From positions 1 to 20,893 of the forward strand of contig JAFGCA010000655.1 in assembly GCA_016932895.1 (NCBI GenBank): DNA of 20,893 bases, read 5' to 3'. Each line of letters starts with the position of its first letter. Position 1 is the stretch's first letter. The notes under the pieces were generated by a model. It was not told where the DNA came from. It ran no database searches and was given only the letters and a program-made list of their open reading frames with translations. The stretch is from Sedimentisphaerales bacterium. GTDB taxonomy: Bacteria; Planctomycetota; Phycisphaerae; Sedimentisphaerales; SG8-4. The translations under genes were made by a program, and so were the position numbers. Below are positions 14,499-20,893 of this stretch, piece by piece.

Positions 14499-14682
14499 CC
14501 TGCCTCCTCCGGACTGCCTCTCGTCCCCCAAAGGAGAAACAGTCGTACAGTTTCTCTATCAACCACCATCGCCCAGTGTACCGGCCAGGGGGCCGTTGTC
14601 AAGGACGAAACGCAAAAGAAGTCCGCACATGGATGCGGGAGAGGAATCGAGATCGTGTGCCAGGGCTCGGAGGTTGCGGATG

Positions 14683-15900
14683 CTACCGTTGCTCTGCGAT
14701 GGGCAGAATTACCGTAACCGTCGTGCCGGCACCGGGGGTGCTGTCAATGTGTAACGTGCCCCGGGCTCTCTCCACGATACTCTGGACAATGAACAAGCCC
14801 AGACCGGTTCCTATCCCCGGCGGCTTCGTCGTGAAAAAGGGCTGACAGACCTTCTCGAGGTGCCCCGGTGCGATCCCCCCGCAATCATCGGTGAATCTCA
14901 ACTCAACCTCTTCGGCCCGACCCAGAATGCGTATCGTCACGCGGTGTTTGCTCTTTCCGTCAGCGGCCTGGATGGCGTTCTCTACGAGAGAGAAGAAGAG
15001 CTGCTCCATATCGGTCTCATTGGCCCGGATCCAAATCGACGGTCTTGGCGCCACCACGTGGATTGCCACCCGGGCCTGCTCGGCCAGCGACTGAAGCAAG
15101 TTCGCAATTCTCATACAGATTTTGTCCAGTTCTATGCGTCGTACGGTGTCCCGCCACGACAGACGCGCGAAGTCCTTGATCTCACGGACCCGCGTCATCA
15201 CGTTGGCAATGGCCGCGACCGCGTCTTCGAGGTCATCCTTCACGTTGTCGTGATCGTTTCCCGACTGGAGTTCCGCCAGGGCGTTCTGAACGCCCAGCCG
15301 GATCGCCGTAAGGTCCTGCGAAAGCTCGTGCGCCAGGGCGGCGCTCAATGTCCCTACCGAGGCAAGCTCCTCGGCGCGCGCCATCTTGGCGTGATAGACG
15401 TTCAGTCGCTCCTCCGCTTCCTTTCGTGCGGTGACATCGACGCCGATTCCCCAGCTTGCCCAGCCGGCGATCGGAAGCCGTTGGGCGATGTTGGACCAGA
15501 GAACGGTCTTGATGCTTCCATCCTTGGCGGACATCTTCCATTCCCAGTTGTAGTAGTCGTCCCCGCGTTCCTTCCACTGGCGCATCATGCGCCTGCGGTA
15601 GGCCGCGTCCGGATAGAGCATTTCCATGGCTCTGGGATTGCCGATGATCTCTTTCGCCGCGTAGCCCGTGACCCGTGTGCACTCGCGGTTCCACACGACG
15701 ATGAGCCCCCGTGTATCAAAGGCGTCTATCATGACGGGCATGTTCAGCAGGACGCTGCGCAGCGTGGCGCACCGTCGTTCGGCAGTCGATGCCTCGTGGC
15801 CGGATTGCTGCAATCTCCGTTCAAGATCGGAGAGGCGAGCATACAGCGATTCCGGCTCCGCCCCGTGCTCGCCAACGTTGCAGTCGGCTTGCGATGCCAT
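14683..15900 (-). CDS. Soluble PAS-domain sensor histidine kinase, orphan
   Basis: The 405-aa protein has no membrane segment. Order of parts: N-terminal coiled coil (18-50), PAS domain (about 51-160, ending in the usual GVDVTARKEAEERL linker), HisKA with phospho-acceptor His191 in ALAHELSQDL, and an HATPase_c domain with N box Asn308 (LVENAIQAA), G1 DDCGG (338-342), F box PFFTTK (354-359) and G2 GTGLGL (364-369). All kinase motifs are intact. It resembles NtrB/FixL-like kinases with a cytoplasmic PAS sensor; the ligand is unknown. No response regulator is encoded nearby, so it is an orphan whose partner lies elsewhere. A GGGGGACGAG precedes the ATG. The promoter-like element E2 about 430 bp upstream points toward this gene. 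Confidence 0.92.
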   Translation of the reverse strand: MASQADCNVGEHGAEPESLYARLSDLERRLQQSGHEASTAERRCATLRSVLLNMPVMIDAFDTRGLIVVWNRECTRVTGYAAKEIIGNPRAMEMLYPDAAYRRRMMRQWKERGDDYYNWEWKMSAKDGSIKTVLWSNIAQRLPIAGWASWGIGVDVTARKEAEERLNVYHAKMARAEELASVGTLSAALAHELSQDLTAIRLGVQNALAELQSGNDHDNVKDDLEDAVAAIANVMTRVREIKDFARLSWRDTVRRIELDKICMRIANLLQSLAEQARVAIHVVAPRPSIWIRANETDMEQLFFSLVENAIQAADGKSKHRVTIRILGRAEEVELRFTDDCGGIAPGHLEKVCQPFFTTKPPGIGTGLGLFIVQSIVERARGTLHIDSTPGAGTTVTVILPIAEQR

Positions 15901-16588
15901 CTTCTCGTCCCCCGGGGTCTTCGCATTCCATTGCGGCCGCTCTGCGAGGAGAGAAAACCGCAGCGACCGAAAGTGCCACTGACCTGGCCGGTTCCGAACC
16001 CACTGAGCTTTCTACCGTGCTCCAGGCGGGGACAGCAAGGGGAAAACGCAGTTCTTTTCGGGCAGTGGAGGGAAATTCGTTGCCCGGGCAAAAACCCGAT
16101 GTCGCGGGGGTCTTGCGCATGGACGAACGAAACGATCCACGACCGCGAGCGTACCTCTGCGGCATACGGTTTCCGTCGGACGAAGAACGATCGACACGAC
16201 GCAAGCGCTCACGGCGCACATCTCTTTGTATAAACCAGGCACCGCCTCCTCTCATCACCTGCGCTCCACGCGCTGCAAAGCCTCCGTGCCACGAGGCCGG
16301 TGCCCACCACCCCTCCATGGGCAGTTGCTGATTTCAAATGATAGGGCACAGGCGGTCGGTGTCAATTGGGAAAAATACGTAATTTTCCCGCGACGGTTGT
16401 TTGGGGCCGAAAAACGGTTCTGTGGTTGCCGCAAACGGAAGAAAACGATTGGGGCATGCGGGTTGCAGGCCTGGAGAGACCGATACCTTCCGGGTTTTGT
16501 TACGGCCTCCCGCGTCTCTGCATCGCTTCGGCGCGGGTGATGTATGCGCGTGCGGGGCGCTGCGGCCCATCCGTTTCGCGCCGGCGCC
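15901..16588. other. Intergenic region upstream of the histidine kinase
   Basis: About 690 bp lie between the RR-repeat gene and the kinase, both on the minus strand, without a convincing gene. It contains element E2 (16338-16385) and a 12-bp palindrome TTGCCCGGGCAA at 16080-16091. If E2 is a promoter, most of this region is a 430-nt leader of the kinase transcript. Confidence 0.5.
16338..16385 (-). promoter_or_regulatory. Repeat element E2 with sigma70-like promoter, toward histidine kinase
   Basis: On the minus strand AAATTACGTATTT, TT, CCCAATTGAC (16385 to 16361) contains a perfect -35 TTGACA (16365-16360), followed after 16 bases by TATCAT (16343-16338), a five-of-six -10. The upstream part is AT-rich and resembles an UP element or regulator site. 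It matches E1 at 13369-13393 at 22 of 25 positions, including the bases upstream of the -35. Confidence 0.55.
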
Positions 16589-17026
16589 CTATTCGACGGG
16601 TTGCAGTCGCGGGGCTTGCTCTTTTTCGGCGCGGGTCTTCGACTCGGCCAGCGGCTCCGGCTCGGCAACCTTGCGGTAGCCCAGGGCCTTGATGACTTCG
16701 AGGACCTCGGTCCAGGTGGGGAAGGGCCGGGTGTTGGCTCGCTTGTATTCGTCGATGGCCATGAGGAACTCGAACTGCTCGTCGGACATCTGGCCTTCTT
16801 CGGCGCTCTTGCGGTCGTCGCTGCGGCGTCGTCCGGGTCCGCGTCGGCGGTCGAGGCCGAGGCGTCGGTCGACCACGCTGTGGCGTCGGTCCTCGCCGCG
16901 GCGTCGTTCCACGAAATTGGGGTCGTTGACGTCGGCGGTGTCGCGCTGCCGGCGATCGGCGGTGCTCTGGCGGCGGTCTTTTCCGCTACGCCGCTCCGGC
17001 GAAGCTCCATCGTTTGCTCGTGGCAT
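16589..17026 (-). CDS. Arg-Arg repeat protein with conserved-looking C-terminal domain
   Basis: The 145-aa protein has two parts. Residues 10-72 are low complexity with repeated units of the type [ED]RRxGx[12 protein letters not shown] (11-19), ERRRGEDRR (40-48) and DRRLGLDRR (53-61), plus partial copies. Residues 80-120 ([17 protein letters not shown], then [16 protein letters not shown]) look like a compact helical domain that resembles a short winged-helix or HTH, though no signature is definite. The mixed acidic/arginine repeat may bind nucleic acid or self-associate. It lies 99 bp downstream of the DUF2007-like gene on the same strand, so the two are probably co-transcribed. I recognise this repeat style from planctomycete and deltaproteobacterial proteins, but no function is known to me. 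Confidence 0.75.
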   Translation of the reverse strand: MPRANDGASPERRSGKDRRQSTADRRQRDTADVNDPNFVERRRGEDRRHSVVDRRLGLDRRRGPGRRRSDDRKSAEEGQMSDEQFEFLMAIDEYKRANTRPFPTWTEVLEVIKALGYRKVAEPEPLAESKTRAEKEQAPRLQPVE

Positions 17027-17125
17027 GATGTATGGGCCCTGTCTTTGGTTCGTTTTCTGCTCCGGCGTCCCGAGACTCGGAGACGCCGCGATTGGAATCG
17101 CCTGCGCCCGGTGGCTTCGAGACGA

Positions 17126-17446
17126 TCAGAAATCGTCCTCATCGAAGACGTCGGCGTCGAGGTCGTCCTCGTCTTCGTCGTCGAGGGCGAGATCGTAGAA
17201 GTCGTCGTAGGCGTCCTGCGACTCGATCACCACGTGCGCCTCATCAAGGTAGTCTTCAGGGACCATCACGCCGATGCCACCGGCGGTGTTGGCGTCGAGC
17301 GGCTCCTTGACGACGGCCGGGATGTCGTTGAGACGCAGCAGCGTCTCGTATTCCCGGGCCTGATCCAGGTCGTCCACGTAGGTAACCACGACCATGTCCT
17401 TGAGTTTGGCCTGTGACTTCCCGTCTCTGTTCATGTGCTCGTCCAT
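17126..17446 (-). CDS. DUF2007-like (putative signal-transducing) protein with acidic tail
   Basis: The ATG at 17446 gives 106 aa, with GGAG at 17454-17457 seven bases upstream; a TTG at 17461 is the only earlier in-frame start. Residues 14-75 (DMVVVTYVDDLDQAREYETLLRLNDIPAVV onward) follow the beta-alpha-beta pattern of DUF2007: a strand, a helix covering 'which copy changed', and a short strand ending in IPAVV, then GIGVMVPEDYLDEAHVVI. The last 25 residues are almost all Asp and Glu (DDEDEDDLDADVFDEDDF), giving a strongly acidic tail. DUF2007 proteins are small cytoplasmic proteins of unclear role. The acidic tail next to a divergent histone gene recalls histone-chaperone tails, an untested idea. 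Confidence 0.7.
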   Translation of the reverse strand: MDEHMNRDGKSQAKLKDMVVVTYVDDLDQAREYETLLRLNDIPAVVKEPLDANTAGGIGVMVPEDYLDEAHVVIESQDAYDDFYDLALDDEDEDDLDADVFDEDDF

Positions 17447-17462
17447 AATGGATCTCCGCAAT

Positions 17463-17475
17463 ACAACGGCGTTGT
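17463..17475. promoter_or_regulatory. 13-bp palindrome in leader of DUF2007-like gene
   Basis: ACAACG-G-CGTTGT is a perfect 6-1-6 inverted repeat located just upstream of the ribosome binding site of the minus-strand gene. It could be an operator or a small RNA hairpin. Confidence 0.3.
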
Positions 17476-17566
17476 TCGTATCGGGCGGCGAACTCGAGTC
17501 GAGCTCTCCGGTCCGGGCGCTCCTCCAACGTTTACCCTTATTCTCGTGTTGTCCGGAACGTTCTAC

Positions 17567-17586
17567 GTGGGTTCAGGTCAACCCAC
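17567..17586. promoter_or_regulatory. Perfect 7-bp inverted repeat upstream of the histone gene
   Basis: GTGGGTT and AACCCAC flank six bases, CAGGTC. A further AACCCAC occurs at 17602-17608 and CAGGTCAA pairs with TTGGCCTG (one mismatch), so alternative pairings exist. It may be an operator or a leader structure. Confidence 0.35.
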
Positions 17587-17773
17587 TGTTGGCCTGTCCA
17601 AAACCCACTTGCGCCTATCGGCGTCACAGGCGGAAAAATTTAAGATTTGAGGCTTTTTTTTTGTTGCAAACTGGCCTTTGATAGGCAATAAGAGCAATCA
17701 ACGCCGTGCGGCGCTGGAGGATACGGTGCCGGAGAATTTCAGTTTCAGGTTTTTGTCAAGGAGGTTGTTTCCG

Positions 17774-17962
17774 ATGGCAAAGAAGAAGAGAGAGCCTTTG
17801 GTAGTAGCAAGCAAGGTCAAGGCTTACATCAAGGAGCAGAAGATGATGAGCTCGTCGGAAGCCGTTGAGGCGCTGAGCGAGCGCGTGTATGATCTGCTGG
17901 ATGCGGCCGTGGTTCGGACCAGGGCGAACCGTCGCAGTACGGTCAAAGCGCAGGATCTATGA
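17774..17962 (+). CDS. Bacterial histone-fold protein (single histone fold)
   Basis: The 62-aa protein MAKKKREPL onward fits a single histone fold: helix 1 about residues 12-21 (ASKVKAYIKE), loop 1 with MMSSSE, long helix 2 about 26-50 (EAVEALSERVYDLLDAAVVRTR), loop 2 with ANRRST carrying the Arg/Thr pair, and a short helix 3 ending KAQDL, where Asp61 corresponds to the conserved salt-bridging Asp. Size, lysine-rich start and the short third helix match bacterial singlet histones such as that of Bdellovibrio, which dimerise and bind DNA. AAGGAGG at 17758-17764, nine bases from the ATG, fixes this start; the open frame back to 17678 is not used. It likely acts as a nucleoid-associated DNA-binding protein. 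It diverges from the DUF2007-like gene. Confidence 0.85.
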   Translation: MAKKKREPLVVASKVKAYIKEQKMMSSSEAVEALSERVYDLLDAAVVRTRANRRSTVKAQDL

Positions 17963-17987
17963 CAGGGTAGGGTGATACCAAAGGTTG

Positions 17988-18005
17988 GCGCCTGCAATCA
18001 GGCGC
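17988..18005 (+). terminator. Hairpin after the histone gene
   Basis: GCGCCTG-CAAT-CAGGCGC is a perfect 7-bp stem with a 4-nt loop, 25 nt after the histone stop codon. There is no T tract, so it may protect the 3' end or aid factor-dependent termination. Confidence 0.45.
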
Positions 18006-18460
18006 GCCATGTGTCGCGATGAAGCCGTTTCGGGGTCAAAACCTTGGAGCGGCTTTCTCTCTTTCGGGGGGCACGTGCCGCTGAGGGACCGCCGGCAAAA
18101 CGCGGGCGTCTCGCCCCGGGGGGCGGTGGCCGGAGAGCACGCCGCCGTGGGGGGCTTGCGTCATTTCTGATATTCCGCGAAGGACCCATAAGAACGGTGG
18201 TATCAGGATTCCCACCGGCGCATGGGGCCGGATTTTCTGGAGTTCCCGAGCCGGAAGACCCGATAAAGAGAGTAGAGAAAGCCGTTGACGGGCCCGTTTT
18301 TTGCGCGCCGGAATCAAGCGTGCCGACGTGGCTGCCGATAAGATGAGTATGCGGAAGCGCCACGACGGTGCCTCTGCAGCGTCGGGTCCGTCAGGCCGGC
18401 TTTGGTTGCCGGGAATTTTTTGCAGCGGGGTATGGGCAAGTGTCAGACGAGCGAGGAGTT
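18006..18460. other. GC-rich intergenic region upstream of the glycosyltransferase
   Basis: No gene is recognised in these 455 bp. There are several GC-rich runs (for example, around 18108-18140) that could fold, but no named riboswitch pattern and no clean promoter were identified. Confidence 0.4.
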
Positions 18461-19777
18461 ATGGGACGAAATAATGGGGGCGGGCGTCTCCGCGTTTTGA
18501 TGCTGGGTTGGGAGTTCCCGCCGTTTATCAGCGGGGGCTTGGGCACGGCCTGTTACGGCCTGACGCGGGCGATGGATCAGCTCGACGTACGCGTGACTTT
18601 CGTTCTTCCCCGGATGGTCGAGAGCCAGTACGTCACGCACGTTCGGCTTCTGACACCGGGATCGCGCGCCGGCGCGTCCGGCGCGGGCGCCGGGGAGGTG
18701 GATCTGAGAAACGTGAAGTTCCGGTCGATCGCGTCGCCGCTGCAGGCGTACGCAACGCCGGCGGTGTATAAGGAGCGACTCGCCGCAAGTATGCGCCTGC
18801 AACGAGAGCTGGCGGCCCTGTTGGGCACGGACGAGGTGCGCGGGGGCCTGGATTACAGTGGCGACCTGTCGCAGGAGGTGCACCGCTACGCGTCGATGGT
18901 GGTGGAGTTGGCGCGCGGGGAGGACTTCGACGTGATCCACGCGCACGACTGGATGACGTATCCGGCCGGTGTGGCCGTGGCCGGCATGACGGGCAAGCCG
19001 CTGGTCGTCCACATTCATTCGACGGAGTTCGACCGCAGCGGCGAGCACGTCAATCAGGTCGTTTACGACATCGAACGTCGGGGAATGGAGCAGGCCCGAA
19101 GGGTCATCGCCGTCAGTCACTATACGCGCGGCATCGTGGTCAGCCGCTACGGGATTGCGCCGGAGAAGGTCGAGGTCGTCTACAACGGGGTGGAGCGCAG
19201 CGGGCAGTGGTCGTTCGTCGATACCAGCATCAAACGCGAGGAGAAGCTCGTGCTGTTCTTGGGACGCATCACGATGCAGAAAGGGCCCGAGTACTTTCTC
19301 CAGGCGGCCAAGAGGGTCCTGGAGGTGATGGACAACGTGCGGTTCGTTATGGCCGGTTCCGGGGACATGATGTACCGTTCGGTCGAGCTGGCCGCCGGCC
19401 TGGGCATCGGGCACAGGGTCCTCTTCACCGGTTTCCTGCGTGGCGACGACGTGCACAAGATTTACCGCCTGGCCGATCTGTACGTGATGCCCTCGGTCTC
19501 CGAGCCCTTCGGCATCGCGCCGCTGGAGGCGCTGGACAACGACGTGCCCGTGCTCATCAGCAAGCAGAGCGGCGTCTCCGAGGTGCTCCGTCACGCGCTG
19601 AAAGTGGATTTCTGGGACGTCAACGAGATGGCGAACAAGATCGTGGCCGTCTTGAAATATGCGCCGCTGCGGATGACGCTGCGCAACCACGGCAATTTCG
19701 AAGTGCGGCGGCTTCGTTGGAAGGACGCCGCACGCAACTGCATCCGGATCTATCAGGAGATGCTCGTCGCCGTCTGA
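18461..19777 (+). CDS. GT4-family glycosyltransferase, glycogen-synthase-like
   Basis: The 438-aa protein opens with LRVLMLGWEFPPFISGGLG, the N-terminal pattern of starch/glycogen synthase-like GT-B enzymes with Gly25-Gly26 contacting the nucleotide sugar. HAHDW (160-164) follows. The C-terminal domain has LGRITMQKG (Arg269, Lys274) and the EX7E motif SEPFGIAPLE (Glu348, Glu356). It probably transfers glucose from a nucleotide sugar to a glucan. The 49-bp gap to a GH57 gene supports a glycogen or alpha-glucan role. The start is uncertain: AGGAG lies only two bases before the ATG at 18461; an in-frame GTG at 18440, with GCGGGG upstream, could be used instead, and the frame is open to 18368. 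Confidence 0.88.
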   Translation: MGRNNGGGRLRVLMLGWEFPPFISGGLGTACYGLTRAMDQLDVRVTFVLPRMVESQYVTHVRLLTPGSRAGASGAGAGEVDLRNVKFRSIASPLQAYATPAVYKERLAASMRLQRELAALLGTDEVRGGLDYSGDLSQEVHRYASMVVELARGEDFDVIHAHDWMTYPAGVAVAGMTGKPLVVHIHSTEFDRSGEHVNQVVYDIERRGMEQARRVIAVSHYTRGIVVSRYGIAPEKVEVVYNGVERSGQWSFVDTSIKREEKLVLFLGRITMQKGPEYFLQAAKRVLEVMDNVRFVMAGSGDMMYRSVELAAGLGIGHRVLFTGFLRGDDVHKIYRLADLYVMPSVSEPFGIAPLEALDNDVPVLISKQSGVSEVLRHALKVDFWDVNEMANKIVAVLKYAPLRMTLRNHGNFEVRRLRWKDAARNCIRIYQEMLVAV

Positions 19778-19826
19778 GGGCGGTCGACGCAGGAGTCGAA
19801 CATCTTTCAAGGGATTGGGTATCGTC

Positions 19827-20893
19827 ATGCCTTCAGTGTGTTTCTACTTTCAGGTTCATCAGCCGATGAGGCTCCGGCATTATACGGTCTTTGACAAGGA
19901 CGAGCGGTATTTTGACGAGAGCAAGAACGCCGCCATCTGCCGGAAGGTCTCGCACAAGTCTTACCTGCCCGCGAACCGCCTTTTGCTGAAGCTCATCAAC
20001 AAGCACCGGGGCAAGTTCAAGGTGGCGTACAGTCTGACCGGGGTGCTGCTGGAGCAGTTGGAGCGCTACAGCCCGGAGGTGCTCAGCACGTTTCACGCGC
20101 TGGCCGAGACCGGGTGCGTGGAGTTTCTGGCCGAGACGTACTACCACAGTCTCAGCTTCCTCTATTCGCGCAAGGAATTCATCGAGCAGGTGCGCAAACA
20201 CGTTGCGGCGATCGAATGCCTGTTCGGGCAGACCCCGACGGTGTTCCGCAACACCGAGCTGATCTACAACAACGATCTGGCGTTGCTGGTCGAGGCGATG
20301 GGGTGCTTCGATGCGATCATCACCGAGGGGGCCGATCATGTCCTGGGCGGCCGGAGCCCGAATTTCCTGTACCGGCCAAAGGGGTGCCGCCATACGAAGC
20401 TGCTCCTGAAGAACTACACGCTCAGCGACGATATCGCCTTTCGCTTTTCCAATCGCGACTGGGCCGAGTGGCCGCTGACGGCCGGCAAGTTCGGCCAGTG
20501 GGTCAGCGCCGTCAACGGCAGCGGCAACGTCGTCAATCTCTTTATGGACTACGAAACGTTCGGCGAGCACCAGTGGGAGGACACGGGCATCTTCGAGTTC
20601 ATGCGGCATCTCCCCGACGAGGTCCTCCAGCACCCGGACAACCGCTTCATGACGCCGAGCGAGGTGGCCGGTGCCTACGAAAGCGTCGGCGAGGTGGACG
20701 TCCCCGAGGTGATCAGTTGGGCCGATACGGAGCGCGATCTGTCGGCCTGGCTCGGCAATGCCATGCAGTCGGGCGCCATTCACGAACTCTACCGGCTCGA
20801 AAAGAAGATCAAGAGGGCCAACGATGAGCGGCTCCTCGACGATTGGCGACGGCTCCAGATTTCCGACCACTTCTACTATATGTGTACGAAGTA
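19827..20893 (+). CDS. GH57-family glycoside hydrolase (alpha-amylase/glucanotransferase-like), 3' end cut
   Basis: The first 355 residues are present and the frame is open at the window end. GH57 motifs are visible in order: HQP (11-13), a middle LAETYYHS region (101-108), FRNTELIYNND with the predicted nucleophile Glu144, and FMDYETFGEHQW with the predicted acid/base Asp241. Both catalytic residues are in place. The enzyme is probably cytoplasmic (no signal peptide) and acts on alpha-1,4-glucans with retention, as amylase, transglycosylase or branching-type enzyme; the subtype cannot be decided. It follows the GT4 gene by 49 bp with AAGGGA at 19809-19814, consistent with a two-gene glycogen operon. 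Confidence 0.9.
   Translation, partial: MPSVCFYFQVHQPMRLRHYTVFDKDERYFDESKNAAICRKVSHKSYLPANRLLLKLINKHRGKFKVAYSLTGVLLEQLERYSPEVLSTFHALAETGCVEFLAETYYHSLSFLYSRKEFIEQVRKHVAAIECLFGQTPTVFRNTELIYNNDLALLVEAMGCFDAIITEGADHVLGGRSPNFLYRPKGCRHTKLLLKNYTLSDDIAFRFSNRDWAEWPLTAGKFGQWVSAVNGSGNVVNLFMDYETFGEHQWEDTGIFEFMRHLPDEVLQHPDNRFMTPSEVAGAYESVGEVDVPEVISWADTERDLSAWLGNAMQSGAIHELYRLEKKIKRANDERLLDDWRRLQISDHFYYMCTK

Larger units (their letters stand above)
17447..17773. other. Divergent intergenic region between DUF2007-like and histone genes
   Basis: These 327 bp hold a 13-bp palindrome (17463-17475), a hairpin GTGGGTT-CAGGTC-AACCCAC (17567-17586), and an AT-rich tract with a run of T at about 17654-17662. A TTGCAA at 17664-17669 might be a -35 for the histone gene, but the -10 positions are poor. 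Confidence 0.5.

Noticed and set aside
18060..18180. Riboswitch-like GC-rich leader (cyclic-di-GMP type considered)
   Set aside because: The conserved core bases and pairing of that riboswitch class could not be found.
18443..19828. 461-aa minus-strand open frame opposite the glycosyltransferase
   Set aside because: Antisense shadow; His/Asp/Arg-rich translation without motifs.

Overview
The window looks like one contig of a GC-rich Planctomycetota genome, probably Phycisphaerae/Sedimentisphaerales-like. This is inferred from gene style: a type II prepilin with an H-X9-DG tail, a Tat-exported Gfo/Idh/MocA oxidoreductase, a secreted propeller-like protein, a GT4/GH57 glycogen pair, and long repeat-bearing gaps between genes. 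No rRNA, convincing tRNA, CRISPR array or transposase was seen.

Layout. (1) 5-2177: a CcdA-like membrane protein (-) diverges from a metal operon (+) made of a His-rich membrane protein overlapping a Fur-family regulator by 4 nt. A perfect 7-1-7 palindrome sits on the predicted promoter. (2) 2277-4148: a lipoprotein N-acetylmuramoyl-L-alanine amidase, then a prepilin-like pseudopilin with its own promoter. (3) 4149-7119: non-coding repeat-rich DNA (five copies of an AATTGG-TTYGTTT motif, a 66-bp direct repeat, CACAGAG-type repeats) surrounding two apparently less GC-rich minus-strand genes, a GIY-YIG nuclease-domain protein and a one-pass membrane protein. (4) 7120-12743: a Tat-type oxidoreductase (-); a nested inverted-repeat element; a DegT/AHBA-synthase-like aminotransferase and a cytoplasmic Gfo/Idh/MocA dehydrogenase forming an operon (+); a secreted protein (-). 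(5) 12952-16588: an unknown protein (+) whose 3' end overlaps that of a C2H2-like mini zinc-finger protein (-), inside a repeat element that recurs about 3 kb away in front of an orphan PAS histidine kinase (-). (6) 16589-17962: an Arg-Arg repeat protein and a DUF2007-like protein (-) diverging from a 62-aa bacterial histone-fold protein (+). (7) 18461-end: a GT4 glycogen-synthase-like glycosyltransferase and a GH57 glucan-active enzyme, cut by the window end.

The best candidates for something undescribed are the repeated TACGTA-containing element, the nested inverted-repeat element at 8555-8701, the metal operon with its palindromic operator, the histone/DUF2007/RR-repeat neighbourhood, and the GIY-YIG/membrane-protein island between repeat mosaics. 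None looks like a known defence or secretion system, and functions beyond family level are inferred.
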